Assembly (NCBI GenBank): GCA_016937995.1
Contig: JAFGVM010000057.1
Span: 17,526-81,525 of the forward strand
DNA: 64,000 bases
Reading direction: 5' to 3'
Origin: Candidatus Delongbacteria bacterium
GTDB lineage: Bacteria; UBA4055
In this document: in pieces, positions 1 to 8,527 of the stretch
How the letters are laid out: every line of letters starts with the position of its first letter
Position numbering within the stretch: the stretch's first letter is position 1
Notes under the pieces: model-generated
Seen by the model: the letters and a program-made list of their open reading frames with translations, nothing else
Databases searched by the model: none
What the model was told of the DNA's origin: nothing
Made by a program: the position numbers and the translations under genes

Positions 1-284
1 ATTTCTATTTCACCTGTTGCAAGATTACGGTTAGCATCAGGTTTTACTTTTACGACTCCATCAATAGACACAACAAATTCATTTCTGCATTTGGATGCAA
101 GTTCAATAATATCCTGCGAAACTTTAGCCGGGTCAAAAATAACCTGTGTTATACCATACCTGTCTCGAAGATCAAAAAATAATAAACCACCAAGATTTCT
201 ATATTTATGTACCCATCCGGATAAAGTGACATTTTTATTTTCATCATTTTTTCTCAGTTCACCACAATTGTGTGTTCTCTTCAT
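1..284 (-). CDS. aspS: Aspartyl-tRNA synthetase, N-terminal part (cut by window edge)
   Basis: The minus strand from an ATG at 284 reads out of the window with no stop. It encodes MKRTHNCGELR, then LSGWVHKYRNLGGLLFFDLRD and GITQVIFDP, which is the anticodon-binding OB-fold that begins bacterial AspRS. The enzyme charges tRNA-Asp (or Asp/Asn) in the cytoplasm. A GGAG ribosome site lies about nine bases upstream of the start. About 94 residues are visible, so the catalytic core and any GatCAB-linked specificity cannot be judged. AspRS is preferred over AsnRS or LysRS because of the RTHNCGELR start and the GGLLFFDLRDR stretch typical of AspS. Confidence 0.9.
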   Translation of the reverse strand, partial: MKRTHNCGELRKNDENKNVTLSGWVHKYRNLGGLLFFDLRDRYGITQVIFDPAKVSQDIIELASKCRNEFVVSIDGVVKVKPDANRNLATGEIE

Positions 285-379
285 AAATTATTTTCTCCAA
301 AATATCGTGTTTTATCAGCACCTGAAAAATAAAGTGATTATAACATAAAATCAATATATATAAAATTCATTTATTTAAG

Positions 380-408
380 TTGCACCTGAGCAGACATTTG
401 ATTAAATT
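380..408 (+). promoter_or_regulatory. Promoter for the lipoprotein gene
   Basis: TTGCAC, 17 bases, TAAATT. It ends 27 bases before the ATG at 436 and fits the TTGACA/TATATT pattern of other promoters in this window. Confidence 0.5.
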
Positions 409-435
409 AAAAAGATAGAAAATTGGGGATCGAAT

Positions 436-948
436 ATGAGGATCATAAATTTAACACTTTTACTGGCACTTATCGTTCTCACCGGTTGCAAAATTACAGG
501 CCAGTATATTATAGATCAAAGCGGTGAAGGTACAGGTAAGATCATAGTTGAGAATTTCAACAAAAATATCTTTTTAGCAAGATTACGTGAAGACGAAAAG
601 TATAAAAAAATTGAGATCACGTCTATTGATTCGATCGATCCGGACCTTTTTCATGTAAACATCAAGTGGGAAAAATTTGAAGATGTCTTCAAGAGCATGA
701 AGAAACTTGAGGACGGGAATATAGAATTGAATCTGGGGACTTATGAATTTCCTATAACTGTCAAGATCGATGGAGTGATAGATCCAAAAAAATCTACCGG
801 TGAATTATTAGAACCTGATAAAATGGAATTCAAGTACAGTAAAGCGATCCTCACATATCTACCTGAGGAAAATTTCAGCTTTATGACCTTTTTACTGATT
901 ACTCTTGCTGTCCTGATCATTTATTTTTTGTTGTTCAGAAGAAAGTAA
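436..948 (+). CDS. Lipoprotein with a C-terminal membrane helix
   Basis: 170 residues. A short signal sequence ends in the lipobox LTGC (Cys18), so the mature protein should be lipid-anchored. The C-terminus is a hydrophobic helix (about residues 148-166, FMTFLLITLAVLIIYFLLF) followed by RRK, giving a second anchor. The region between is beta-rich and charged, starting ITGQYIIDQSGEGTGKI. This two-anchor layout recalls LppM/DUF3153-like lipoproteins, but I cannot assign a family with confidence. It stands just upstream of the exbB-exbD-tonB cluster, which has its own promoter. Function unknown; an envelope role is inferred from the anchors only. Confidence 0.7.
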   Translation: MRIINLTLLLALIVLTGCKITGQYIIDQSGEGTGKIIVENFNKNIFLARLREDEKYKKIEITSIDSIDPDLFHVNIKWEKFEDVFKSMKKLEDGNIELNLGTYEFPITVKIDGVIDPKKSTGELLEPDKMEFKYSKAILTYLPEENFSFMTFLLITLAVLIIYFLLFRRK

Positions 949-998
949 TGAAGATGGGGAATGTGCTATTTATTTAGATAAAAAAAACAAATATTGTC

Positions 999-1027
999 TT
1001 GACAAATAACAAAAAGCAAAGTAACTT
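999..1027 (+). promoter_or_regulatory. Promoter of the exbB-exbD-exbD-tonB operon
   Basis: TTGACA, 17 bases, TAACTT, followed by an 84-base leader to the exbB ATG at 1112, which has a GGAGG ribosome site. Confidence 0.6.
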
Positions 1028-1111
1028 AATGGCTCGAATTCAGGCTTCTATAAGCAGGGATTAAAATGGGAAAATTATAACTAAATGAAATAAAAAAAAA
1101 CGGAGGAAAAA

Positions 1112-1720
1112 ATGACTGAATATTTTGTTAAAGGTGGACCTTTTATGTGGCCGATCCTGATTATCTTTATTATTGGAATAGTAATCAGCCTTTACAAACT
1201 TTTCTCTCTACTAGGAACTGGAAAAAATGCCGGTGAATTAATGAAGGAAGTAAAGAAAGCATTAGCTTCACAGGGAACTGAAGGAGCATTAAGATTAGTT
1301 CAAGGCGGAAAACCTGTGGAAGAACTTATCAACGCAGGACTTAAGAATGTTAAGAACGGTATTGATAACGTAGAAAAAGCAATTGTAAACGAAGGTGGAA
1401 TTCAGTCAACTTATCTATATAGCGGTATGATATGGATGTCTTCAGTAGTAGGTCTTGCACCGATGCTTGGTTTCCTTGGAACTGTTTGGGGAATGGTTGG
1501 AGCAATGGATGCGATCGCTGCTGCGAACGATATTTCTCCATCGATCGTTGCTGGTGGTATTTCAGAAGCACTTTTAACTACTGCATTCGGTCTTGTAGTT
1601 GCTATTATTATTCAGACTGTTCAAGGTGTGTTCCAGTCGATCATTGATAGCAGAGTTCTTGACATGGAAGAGACAAGTGTTGCTTTGATCGAAACATTAG
1701 TTGAAAACGAATCTAACTAA
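1112..1720 (+). CDS. exbB: ExbB/TolQ-family proton channel protein
   Basis: 202 residues of the MotA/TolQ/ExbB family. A first membrane helix lies at residues 11-33 (FMWPILIIFIIGIVISLYKLF). Two more follow in the conserved half, around the GLAPMLGFLGTVWGMV motif and GISEALLTTAFGLVVAIII. ExbB forms the inner-membrane pentamer that, with ExbD, converts proton motive force into movement of TonB. The gene opens a run exbB-exbD-exbD-tonB with gaps of 19-52 bases. MotA or TolQ is less likely because a TonB gene lies in the same run. The ribosome site is CGGAGG. Confidence 0.93.
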   Translation: MTEYFVKGGPFMWPILIIFIIGIVISLYKLFSLLGTGKNAGELMKEVKKALASQGTEGALRLVQGGKPVEELINAGLKNVKNGIDNVEKAIVNEGGIQSTYLYSGMIWMSSVVGLAPMLGFLGTVWGMVGAMDAIAAANDISPSIVAGGISEALLTTAFGLVVAIIIQTVQGVFQSIIDSRVLDMEETSVALIETLVENESN

Positions 1721-1739
1721 AAAATAAGAGAGAATACCA

Positions 1740-2156
1740 ATGCTTAAAAAACCTGAAAGAAAGGTTGGGGAATTCAATGCATCTTCGATGGCGGATATTA
1801 CTTTCTTGTTGCTTATATTCTTTCTAGTTACGACTACTATATCATCGGATAAAGGAATAAAATTTGTTCTGCCTCAAAAAGCGGATCAAACTGAGGGTGT
1901 TAAGGTTAAAGGGGTTGTGAATATCCTTTTAAACGACGATGATGATGTTCTTCTTGGAAAGAAAGGAAAAGAAGAAGAGGTCAATATTCAGCAGGTAAGA
2001 GACAGATTACAAGTTCTAAGCAGGGAAATTGCGGCAAATGGAGATTCCATTATTGTTTCAATAAAGGTTACTCCGGGATCGACTTACAAGAATTATATAG
2101 AGATCCTTGACCAGGTAAAAAGTGCCAATATAAATAGAATATCCCTAGCACAATAA
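1740..2156 (+). CDS. exbD: ExbD/TolR-family protein, first copy
   Basis: 138 residues with the usual ExbD plan: a short cytoplasmic N-terminus, one membrane helix and a periplasmic domain. The helix begins with SSMADITFLLLIFFLVT, which retains the essential aspartate (MADIT) on the proton path. The periplasmic part ends in ILDQVKSANINRISLA, as in the family. It works with ExbB to energise TonB. Gaps are 19 bases to exbB and 19 to the second exbD. Confidence 0.92.
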   Translation: MLKKPERKVGEFNASSMADITFLLLIFFLVTTTISSDKGIKFVLPQKADQTEGVKVKGVVNILLNDDDDVLLGKKGKEEEVNIQQVRDRLQVLSREIAANGDSIIVSIKVTPGSTYKNYIEILDQVKSANINRISLAQ

Positions 2157-2175
2157 AATTCAAAATGGAAGAATT

Positions 2176-2580
2176 ATGATAGGTAGTAAAAAGAAAACAG
2201 AGTCAGGACAAATATCGACTGCATCTATGCCTGATATTATCTTCATGCTTTTGATCTTTTTCATGGTGAGTACTGTGTTCCGTGAGTTTAGGGGGATTCC
2301 TGTAAAAATACCTTCTGCAGTAAATGCGAATAAGATCGAGGGAAAGAGAAATATTACTTATTGTTATATAGATGTGAACAAAAGGATAAGTGTTGATGAT
2401 AAATTGGTGACAACTAAAGAGTTAACACCGATGATGTATCTTAAACGTACTCAAAATCCAAGAGTGATAGTTTCTCTTAAGATTGATGAGAATGCGAAAA
2501 ATTCAATACTTGATCAAGTTCAAAAATCTTTACAGGAAGCTGATGCAAGAAGAATTGTATATGCATCTACATCCAAATAA
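2176..2580 (+). CDS. exbD: ExbD/TolR-family protein, second copy
   Basis: 134 residues with the same layout as the preceding ExbD: SASMPDIIFMLLIFFMVSTVF carries the membrane aspartate, followed by a periplasmic domain ending ILDQVQKSLQEADARRIVYAST. Two different ExbD proteins beside one ExbB is a common arrangement in Bacteroidetes and relatives, where they may form mixed dimers in the ExbB pore. Both copies keep the aspartate, so neither is an obvious inactive paralog. The ATG at 2176 follows GGAAGAATT. Confidence 0.9.
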   Translation: MIGSKKKTESGQISTASMPDIIFMLLIFFMVSTVFREFRGIPVKIPSAVNANKIEGKRNITYCYIDVNKRISVDDKLVTTKELTPMMYLKRTQNPRVIVSLKIDENAKNSILDQVQKSLQEADARRIVYASTSK

Positions 2581-2632
2581 TTGGGAAGAGAAATCATATA
2601 GTTAATGTATTGAAAATGAATCAGGAGTAATA

Positions 2633-3301
2633 ATGGCTCATAAAGTAGGAAAGTTACACGATAAGGCTTTGAAATTGGAAGAGATTTCGACCATTGTTGT
2701 GTTCGTTCTTCTGACATTTGTATTCGCGATTTTTCATAAATTTGAGACCAAAGTGATTGAAGAGGGTATCAGAGAAATTGATATTGTGGTTGAAAAGGTT
2801 GAAATAACAGAGCAGGTCAAGAAAACTATCAAGCCGGCTGCTGTTAAAATACCTATAGCAGTAGAAGATGAGGATGAAATTGATGAGGATAATGAAATTG
2901 AGATCGAAACAACAGATTTTGAATTCAACGATCCACCTCCACCACCTCCACCACCTCCTTCTGTAGATGAAGAAGAAATATTTGATTTTTTTGCGATACA
3001 GGAAAAACCGGAAATGATGCCGGGTGAAGCACAAAAAATATCAAGCTATATTTACAAAAATTATCCACCTCTTGCTAAACGAAGCGGAGTGTCAGGTAAA
3101 GTGAGATTGAAATGGGTTGTAAATAAAGACGGTATTCCAACTGATATCACAATTGTTAAAGAAAAACCAAAAGATATGGGATTCGGTCAAGTGGCGGAAA
3201 AGGCTATCCAGGCCGCAAGATTTAAACCTGGTATGCAAAGGGATAAACCGGTCGCTGTCCGAATGAGTCAGTGGATAAGTTTTAAAACGAGCACAAAATA
3301 G
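2633..3301 (+). CDS. tonB: TonB-family energy transducer, first copy
   Basis: 222 residues. A single N-terminal membrane helix (about 18-38, ISTIVVFVLLTFVFAIFH) is followed by an acidic periplasmic linker, nine consecutive prolines (about residues 101-109) and a C-terminal TonB domain with NYPPLAKRSGVSGKVRLKWVV and FKPGMQRDKPVAVRMS. TonB links the ExbB/ExbD motor to outer-membrane receptors. The linker is acidic and only briefly proline-rich, unlike the long Pro-Lys/Pro-Glu stretch of E. coli TonB. AGGAG precedes the ATG. The gene ends the exb operon, just before a strong terminator. A close paralog lies past purD at 4812. Confidence 0.93.
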   Translation: MAHKVGKLHDKALKLEEISTIVVFVLLTFVFAIFHKFETKVIEEGIREIDIVVEKVEITEQVKKTIKPAAVKIPIAVEDEDEIDEDNEIEIETTDFEFNDPPPPPPPPPSVDEEEIFDFFAIQEKPEMMPGEAQKISSYIYKNYPPLAKRSGVSGKVRLKWVVNKDGIPTDITIVKEKPKDMGFGQVAEKAIQAARFKPGMQRDKPVAVRMSQWISFKTSTK

Positions 3302-3308
3302 CTAATGT

Positions 3309-3340
3309 AAAGGTCTGAAATATTCAGACCTTTATTTTTT
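3309..3340 (+). terminator. Terminator after tonB
   Basis: A perfect 11-base stem, AAAGGTCTGAA paired with TTCAGACCTTT, with a 3-base loop and a following run of T. Confidence 0.9.
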
Positions 3341-3370
3341 GATTACGTTATTATTAAGAGGGAAATATTC

Positions 3371-4651
3371 ATGAATATTTTAGTAATAGGTTCAGGCGGG
3401 AGAGAACATTCTATACTAAAAAAACTATCAGAGAGCAAAAAAGTAAGCAGGTTATATTGTTTGCCGGGTAATGCCGGGACATCAGAACTGGCTGAAAATA
3501 TTGGATCACAGTTTATGGCTCAGGATAAGTTAATTGAATTTGTAAAGAACAATTCAATTGATCTGACCGTGATAGGACCGGAACAACCATTGATAGAAGG
3601 TTATGCAGACCGGTTCATAAAAGAGGGGCTCAATGTATTCGGTCCGGAAAGTAAAGCAGCTGTTATAGAAGGCAGTAAAGCATTCTCTAAAGATCTGATG
3701 CACAAATATAATATACCTACAGCAAATTATAAAAATTTTACAGATTACGATCAAGCAAAAGAATATCTGTCTAAACAAACTGTTCCTATTGTGATCAAGG
3801 TAAGCGGAATAGCAGCAGGAAAGGGTGCGATAGTGTGTTTGACCAGAGAAGAAGCTGAAAAGACATTAAAAAGTATGATGGTGGACAAAGAATTCGGAGA
3901 AGCAGGTGATGAGGTAGTTATCGAAGAGTTCTTAACCGGAGAAGAGGCATCAATTTTTGCAGTATCTGACGGGAATTATTATAAAATACTTCCAACAGCA
4001 CAGGACCATAAAGCTATCTTTGATGGGGATAAAGGGCCTAATACAGGGGGAATGGGAAGTTACTCACCTGCTCCTATTATAAATGATGAATTAATGGAAG
4101 ATATACAAAAAAGTATTATTGCCCCTACATTTGATGCTATGAAAAGCGAAAACAGAACCTACAAGGGAGTTCTGTTTGTTGGATTAATGATCACCGGGGA
4201 AGGTCCAAAAGTGATAGAATATAACTGCCGTTTCGGTGATCCGGAAACACAGGTCATATTACCGAAGTATGACGGTGATCTTGCAGAGCTGTTAATGGAA
4301 GCAGCAACATCCAAATTTACAGGCAATGAGATATTGCCTGCAAAAAATGAGCATTATTTATGTCTGGTCTTAGCATCAGGTGGATATCCGTCTTCATATG
4401 TTAAAGGTTATACAATAGATGGTTTGGATCGTAGAGATGAAAATACAAGTGTTATCCATGCAGGAACAAAAGTAGAAAATGAAAAAATTGTGACTTCCGG
4501 AGGAAGAGTTCTGGGTATTGTATCAAGAGGAAATACTTTGAAGGAAGCTAAGGAAAGATCATACAATTTTGCTGATCAAATAAAATTTAAAGATAAATAC
4601 TGCAGAAATGATATCGGGGATAAAGGTATTAACAGGTATGATAATAAATAG
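3371..4651 (+). CDS. purD: Phosphoribosylamine-glycine ligase (GAR synthetase)
   Basis: 426 residues, the usual length. It makes glycinamide ribonucleotide from phosphoribosylamine, glycine and ATP, the second step of purine synthesis. Motifs: MNILVIGSGGREHSI at the N-terminus, TVIGPEQPLIEG, the ATP-grasp stretch IVIKVSGIAAGKGAIV, and the catalytic DKGPNTGGMGSYSPAP and EYNCRFGDPETQ. It is complete with no missing key residues. It has no other pur genes beside it and sits between two tonB paralogs. The start ATG follows GAGGGAAATATTC. Confidence 0.96.
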   Translation: MNILVIGSGGREHSILKKLSESKKVSRLYCLPGNAGTSELAENIGSQFMAQDKLIEFVKNNSIDLTVIGPEQPLIEGYADRFIKEGLNVFGPESKAAVIEGSKAFSKDLMHKYNIPTANYKNFTDYDQAKEYLSKQTVPIVIKVSGIAAGKGAIVCLTREEAEKTLKSMMVDKEFGEAGDEVVIEEFLTGEEASIFAVSDGNYYKILPTAQDHKAIFDGDKGPNTGGMGSYSPAPIINDELMEDIQKSIIAPTFDAMKSENRTYKGVLFVGLMITGEGPKVIEYNCRFGDPETQVILPKYDGDLAELLMEAATSKFTGNEILPAKNEHYLCLVLASGGYPSSYVKGYTIDGLDRRDENTSVIHAGTKVENEKIVTSGGRVLGIVSRGNTLKEAKERSYNFADQIKFKDKYCRNDIGDKGINRYDNK

Positions 4652-4811
4652 ATAGATCTGTTCTGTTCTTGTTAAACATATTTCAAAATCCAGTTGAATA
4701 TATGATACTATAAATTTGCTTTTTGCTAATAAATTGTTATATTAATAGTAAGATGCTTTCCTTGATGCCATGATCCGAAATGATTTTCTAATTCTTAATT
4801 CGGAGGTCAAA

Positions 4812-5483
4812 ATGAGCTGGAATGTAGGCCATATCGCAGAAAAGAACAACAAATTAGCACAAATATCGGTATTGATAGTATTTGCAATTTTAACATTTGT
4901 TTTTGCCATATTTCATAAATTTGAAACGGGTGTCATAAATACGGATATAAAGATCTCTGATATAGACATTATTGACGTTGATATAACAGTACAGCCAGAC
5001 GTAAAGCAAAGGGTTGAACCGGTCTCCTCAAAGATCCCGATCGCAGCAGAGGATGATGAAGAAGTTGAGGATGATCCTCTTTTAGATATTCCGGACACTG
5101 AATTCGATGCCAGCAGTTTACCACCGCCACCTCCAGATTTTGCCGGGGGTGATGAGGAGATATTTGATTTTTTTGCAATTCAGGAAAAACCTGAGATGAA
5201 TGACAGATCAAGAAAGAAATTATCTGAATTTATTTTTAAAAATTATCCACCGTTGGCAAAAATTAGTGGCGTATCCGGTAATGTTCTTCTAAGTTTTATT
5301 TGTTCCAAGGAAGGTATACCGACAAAAATTGAAATTGTCAGAGAAAAACCAAAGGATATGGGTTTTGGTGAAGTAGCTATTAAAGCTTTACAACAAGCAG
5401 TATTTTCTCCGGGAATGCAGAGAGATAAACCCGTAGCAGTCAGAATGAAATTCCCAATTAAATTTACAACTAAGAAAAATTAA
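4812..5483 (+). CDS. tonB: TonB-family energy transducer, second copy
   Basis: 223 residues from the ATG at 4812, which has CGGAGG just upstream; an in-frame ATG at 4770 lacks a ribosome site. It closely resembles the TonB at 2633: same N-terminal helix (FAILTFVFAIFHKFET), acidic linker, IFDFFAIQEKPEM, NYPPLAK, VREKPKDMGFG and FSPGMQRDKPVAVRM. The proline run is shorter (five). Linker and helix differ more than the C-terminal domain, which fits a duplication followed by divergence for a different motor or receptor partner. It has no ExbB/ExbD of its own here. Confidence 0.9.
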   Translation: MSWNVGHIAEKNNKLAQISVLIVFAILTFVFAIFHKFETGVINTDIKISDIDIIDVDITVQPDVKQRVEPVSSKIPIAAEDDEEVEDDPLLDIPDTEFDASSLPPPPPDFAGGDEEIFDFFAIQEKPEMNDRSRKKLSEFIFKNYPPLAKISGVSGNVLLSFICSKEGIPTKIEIVREKPKDMGFGEVAIKALQQAVFSPGMQRDKPVAVRMKFPIKFTTKKN

Positions 5484-5559
5484 GGAAAAGCAATATTCAA
5501 TTTTCAATAAAATTGTCTACAAAATAGATTTTCCAACAAGTTCACTAAGTTATATTTTA

Positions 5560-5585
5560 GGTAGCCGATGCTACCGTTTTTATTT
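5560..5585 (+). terminator. Terminator after the second tonB
   Basis: GGTAGC-CGAT-GCTACC hairpin followed by GTTTTTATTT. Confidence 0.8.
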
Positions 5586-5710
5586 GTAAAACTTAATTGC
5601 ATAATTCTGTTTACGTATTTATATTCTATTACAAAAATGAAGTAACGTATCAGGGTACATTGATAAATAAAGACCTGATCGTATTAAATATCAGGAATAT
5701 TGGAGGAAAA

Positions 5711-6616
5711 ATGAGAAGATTATTAGCGTTATTTATGATCATAATGTCTTTCAGTTTGTTTTCACAAAGTGATCTGTCCGCTGAAGAAATGGCAATGTTC
5801 AAAAGTAATGTTGTTGTTCCGTTGCCCTCAGAAATAATAATGGCATTGGACAGACTTTCCGAAGTAAATTGGAAAGAGATCGTTAGTTATGATTATACAG
5901 CTAACTATGCTGAAAATTATAAGATCGCATTAAACCTGGGTGTAAGGGTGGCTCAGGGATTTATAGCGATCCAGGCGGAAGATCGTAAAAACACGGGTGA
6001 AATGTTCAGTGTCAGTAGAGATCTTGCTGAAAATTTTGGAGCTAACAGCGAGATGTTCATAGATAAAGACCAGATATCTAACCTTCTGAATGAAGGTAAG
6101 TGGATGGATCTAAGAGGGATACTTGACGGTATTCATTTAGAGATAAAAGTGGAAATGAAAAAATATGATCCTGATTATGTTGCTTTAGCTAGTGTTGGTG
6201 GTTGGATCGAAGGTTTGGAAGTTGTTTCAAAAGCATTATTATCGAACTATTCAGAAGATGCATCCACAATATTGTATCAACCTGAATTGATAGAGCATCT
6301 TGCTTCAGAGATCCTTAGTATAAAGGATATTAATAAAAATAACCCTGAAGTAAAACTTATCAACGAAGAAATGCCTAAGATACAAAAATTATGCGATATG
6401 GGTTATGGTAATCCTATACCTGTTGAGAACATTAAACAGCTATCAGATATAAGCAGTAATCTGATAAAGGTTATTATTACCGAGACAAAAAAAGAAGAGA
6501 AAATTGACAAAGAAAAGGAAGAGAGTAAAATAGCAGGGTTTCCTGTAGCGGTATTTGTTGCATTATTAGTTGTTTTCTTTGTTATCCTGAAAAAGAAAAA
6601 GAAAGGAGGAAAATAA
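5711..6616 (+). CDS. Exported protein with a C-terminal membrane anchor, unknown function
   Basis: 301 residues from the ATG at 5711, chosen because TGGAGG lies just before it and the protein then starts with a signal peptide, MRRLLALFMIIMSFSLFSQ. The mature part is mostly helical and charged. The end is a hydrophobic helix (PVAVFVALLVVFFVIL) followed by KKKKKGGK. The protein is therefore probably tethered to the inner membrane with its body in the periplasm. I recognise no family. Its stop overlaps the start of the next gene by one base, so the two are translationally coupled and probably act together. Confidence 0.7.
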   Translation: MRRLLALFMIIMSFSLFSQSDLSAEEMAMFKSNVVVPLPSEIIMALDRLSEVNWKEIVSYDYTANYAENYKIALNLGVRVAQGFIAIQAEDRKNTGEMFSVSRDLAENFGANSEMFIDKDQISNLLNEGKWMDLRGILDGIHLEIKVEMKKYDPDYVALASVGGWIEGLEVVSKALLSNYSEDASTILYQPELIEHLASEILSIKDINKNNPEVKLINEEMPKIQKLCDMGYGNPIPVENIKQLSDISSNLIKVIITETKKEEKIDKEKEESKIAGFPVAVFVALLVVFFVILKKKKKGGK

Positions 6617-7104
6617 TGAAATTTGATCGATTGAGATTAGAAAGATACTTTTTAATTCTCTTATCAGTTTTATTGATAAATACTTCTTCTTACGTTTACT
6701 GCCAGGATGATGATTGGGAGGATGAGAGTGAGACAGATATAGAATATTTATCGGGTGAGTCAAAAAAGGAAATGATGGTTAAAGAATATTACACTAACGG
6801 TGATGTAAAATCAGGATACTTCAGTGAAAATAAAAATGTTTATGCAACCTTTACTTTATACAAAGGTAACTCATATGCATTCTCAATAGGAGCTGCCGAT
6901 AATGCTGAACCTCTTAAAGCTTCTTTATACGGAAATAATTTCGTAGATAAAATATTTTCTGAAAATATTGAGACAAACAATTATAAGGTATTTTATTTCA
7001 CTCCGGACAAAAGTGGTACCTACTATATGAAGGTTGAATCCAAAGAAGAAAAAGACAGTGATTCGGAATGGATGTATTTCTACGGTTTTAAACAGGTTAA
7101 GTAA
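6616..7104 (+). CDS. Exported acidic protein, unknown function
   Basis: 162 residues. A hydrophobic N-terminal segment (YFLILLSVLLINTSSYVYC) is followed by an acidic stretch, DDDWEDESETD, and then a beta-rich domain containing KNVYATFTLYKGNSYAFSIGAADNA and FTPDKSGTYYMKVESKEE. The latter resembles pre-peptidase or jelly-roll domains that describe stress borne by an exported beta-sandwich, but I cannot name a family. The ATG overlaps the previous stop (TAATG), so expression is coupled to the membrane-anchored protein upstream. A terminator follows closely. Confidence 0.65.
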   Translation: MKFDRLRLERYFLILLSVLLINTSSYVYCQDDDWEDESETDIEYLSGESKKEMMVKEYYTNGDVKSGYFSENKNVYATFTLYKGNSYAFSIGAADNAEPLKASLYGNNFVDKIFSENIETNNYKVFYFTPDKSGTYYMKVESKEEKDSDSEWMYFYGFKQVK

Positions 7105-7116
7105 AGTGTTTTATAC

Positions 7117-7139
7117 AGGCAGGCTTGACCTGCCTTTTT
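7117..7139 (+). terminator. Terminator
   Basis: AGGCAGG-CTTGA-CCTGCCT stem followed by TTTTT. Confidence 0.85.
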
Positions 7140-7155
7140 AATTTAGATTATAAAT

Positions 7156-8454
7156 ATGAATAAGATTAAACGATATATTAACAGAGAATCTCTCAGCTGG
7201 GCTTTGTATGACTGGGCAAATTCTGCATTTGCCACAACGGTAATGGCAGTATTTTTCCCATTATTTTTTAATGATTACTGGAGTAAAGGAGTTGATACGG
7301 TAGATACAACTGCCAGATTAGGATTTGCAAATTCAGCAGTAGGTGTATTGATTATGTTCTCTGCTCCTATACTGGGGTTCATCTCTGATAACAGCTCTCT
7401 TAAGAAAAGGTTTCTTCTTATCATGACACTCTTGGGATCTCTATCAACATTTTTCCTGTTCTTTGTGGGGCAGGGGGTGTGGTTGGTTGCACTGATCCTC
7501 TATATCCTGGCGGCTATAGGATTCAGCGGAGGAAATATATTTTATGATGCACTGCTGACCTCTGTTGCCAACAAAAACAGATATAATTTTGTTTCAAGTC
7601 TTGGATATTCGCTCGGATATTTAGGCGGGGGGATTTTATTGGCCTTAAATATCTTCATGTCTTTGAATCCGGGTAAATTCGGAATAGAAAGCAGCGCATA
7701 TGCTGTCAGATATTCCTTCATTACTGTAGGGCTTTGGTGGCTATTATTCTCTATCCCACTGTTCAGTCTTGTGATCGAGAAAAAAAATAAACGGAACAGA
7801 GTATTTGATTCTTTCAAACAGAGTTTTACAAGTGTTCTTAAAACGTTCAAAGAGATTAAAAATTATAAACCCATTCTATATTTCCTGATAGCTTACTGGT
7901 TATACATTGATGGTGTGGATACAATAGTAAGAATGGCCATGGACTTTGGAATATCATTAGATCTTCAAAGGGACAGTATGATCAAAGCATTCCTTCTTAC
8001 TCAATTCATCGGTTTTCCTGCTGCACTCCTTTTCGGAGTATTTGCAAAAGGAAAAAAAGGTGCAAGGAATGGTATATATCTGACATTGGTAATATATTTG
8101 ACAGTATCTATTTTTGGTGCATTATTGGATACAGAGACTGAATTTTTTATTCTTGCAGGTGTTATAGGTCTTGTCCAGGGAGGGATTCAAGCTTTAAGCA
8201 GGTCATATTTCGCAGAGATAATTCCAAAGGAAAGAGCAGGAGAGTTCTTTGGTTTTTATAACATGATAGGAAAATTCGCAGTAGTGCTTGGTCCTTTGTT
8301 GATCGGTACTACAGGTTTGATGCTTAGAAAATTCGGATTTAACAGTGAAATGGCAACAAGAGGCGGTATATTTTCGGTATCACTGTTCTTTATCGCAGGC
8401 GGAATTATGTATCATCATGCTGTCAGGGTTGAAAAAAGGGATTCACAATATTAA
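7156..8454 (+). CDS. UMF1/Atg22-type major facilitator transporter
   Basis: 432 residues, about twelve membrane helices. The N-terminus LSWALYDWANSAFATTVMAVFFPLFFNDYW is the signature of the UMF1 family (related to yeast Atg22), whose members export small solutes such as amino acids. Later motifs LGFISDNSSLKKR and GLVQGGIQALSRSYFAEIIP also fit; the second is a strong UMF1 marker. Substrate unknown. It stands alone after a terminator and before the metG promoter. Confidence 0.85.
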   Translation: MNKIKRYINRESLSWALYDWANSAFATTVMAVFFPLFFNDYWSKGVDTVDTTARLGFANSAVGVLIMFSAPILGFISDNSSLKKRFLLIMTLLGSLSTFFLFFVGQGVWLVALILYILAAIGFSGGNIFYDALLTSVANKNRYNFVSSLGYSLGYLGGGILLALNIFMSLNPGKFGIESSAYAVRYSFITVGLWWLLFSIPLFSLVIEKKNKRNRVFDSFKQSFTSVLKTFKEIKNYKPILYFLIAYWLYIDGVDTIVRMAMDFGISLDLQRDSMIKAFLLTQFIGFPAALLFGVFAKGKKGARNGIYLTLVIYLTVSIFGALLDTETEFFILAGVIGLVQGGIQALSRSYFAEIIPKERAGEFFGFYNMIGKFAVVLGPLLIGTTGLMLRKFGFNSEMATRGGIFSVSLFFIAGGIMYHHAVRVEKRDSQY

Positions 8455-8464
8455 TACTCAAAGC

Positions 8465-8493
8465 TTGACAAATATTCATCAGTTAGTTATTAT
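8465..8493 (+). promoter_or_regulatory. metG promoter
   Basis: TTGACA, 17 bases, TATTAT: the best match to the bacterial consensus in the window. The ATG follows 34 bases later. Confidence 0.75.
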
Positions 8494-8527
8494 AGTGCAA
8501 CTTTAATGATAAATTACAGGTAAAAAA

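Noticed and set aside
91..348. 85-codon plus-strand frame at the left edge
   Set aside because: Antisense to the aspS start, which has a clear ribosome site and protein match.
2654..3034. 126-codon minus-strand frame opposite tonB
   Set aside because: Its composition (long Trp/Arg and Phe runs) is the mirror of the proline and acidic codons of tonB.
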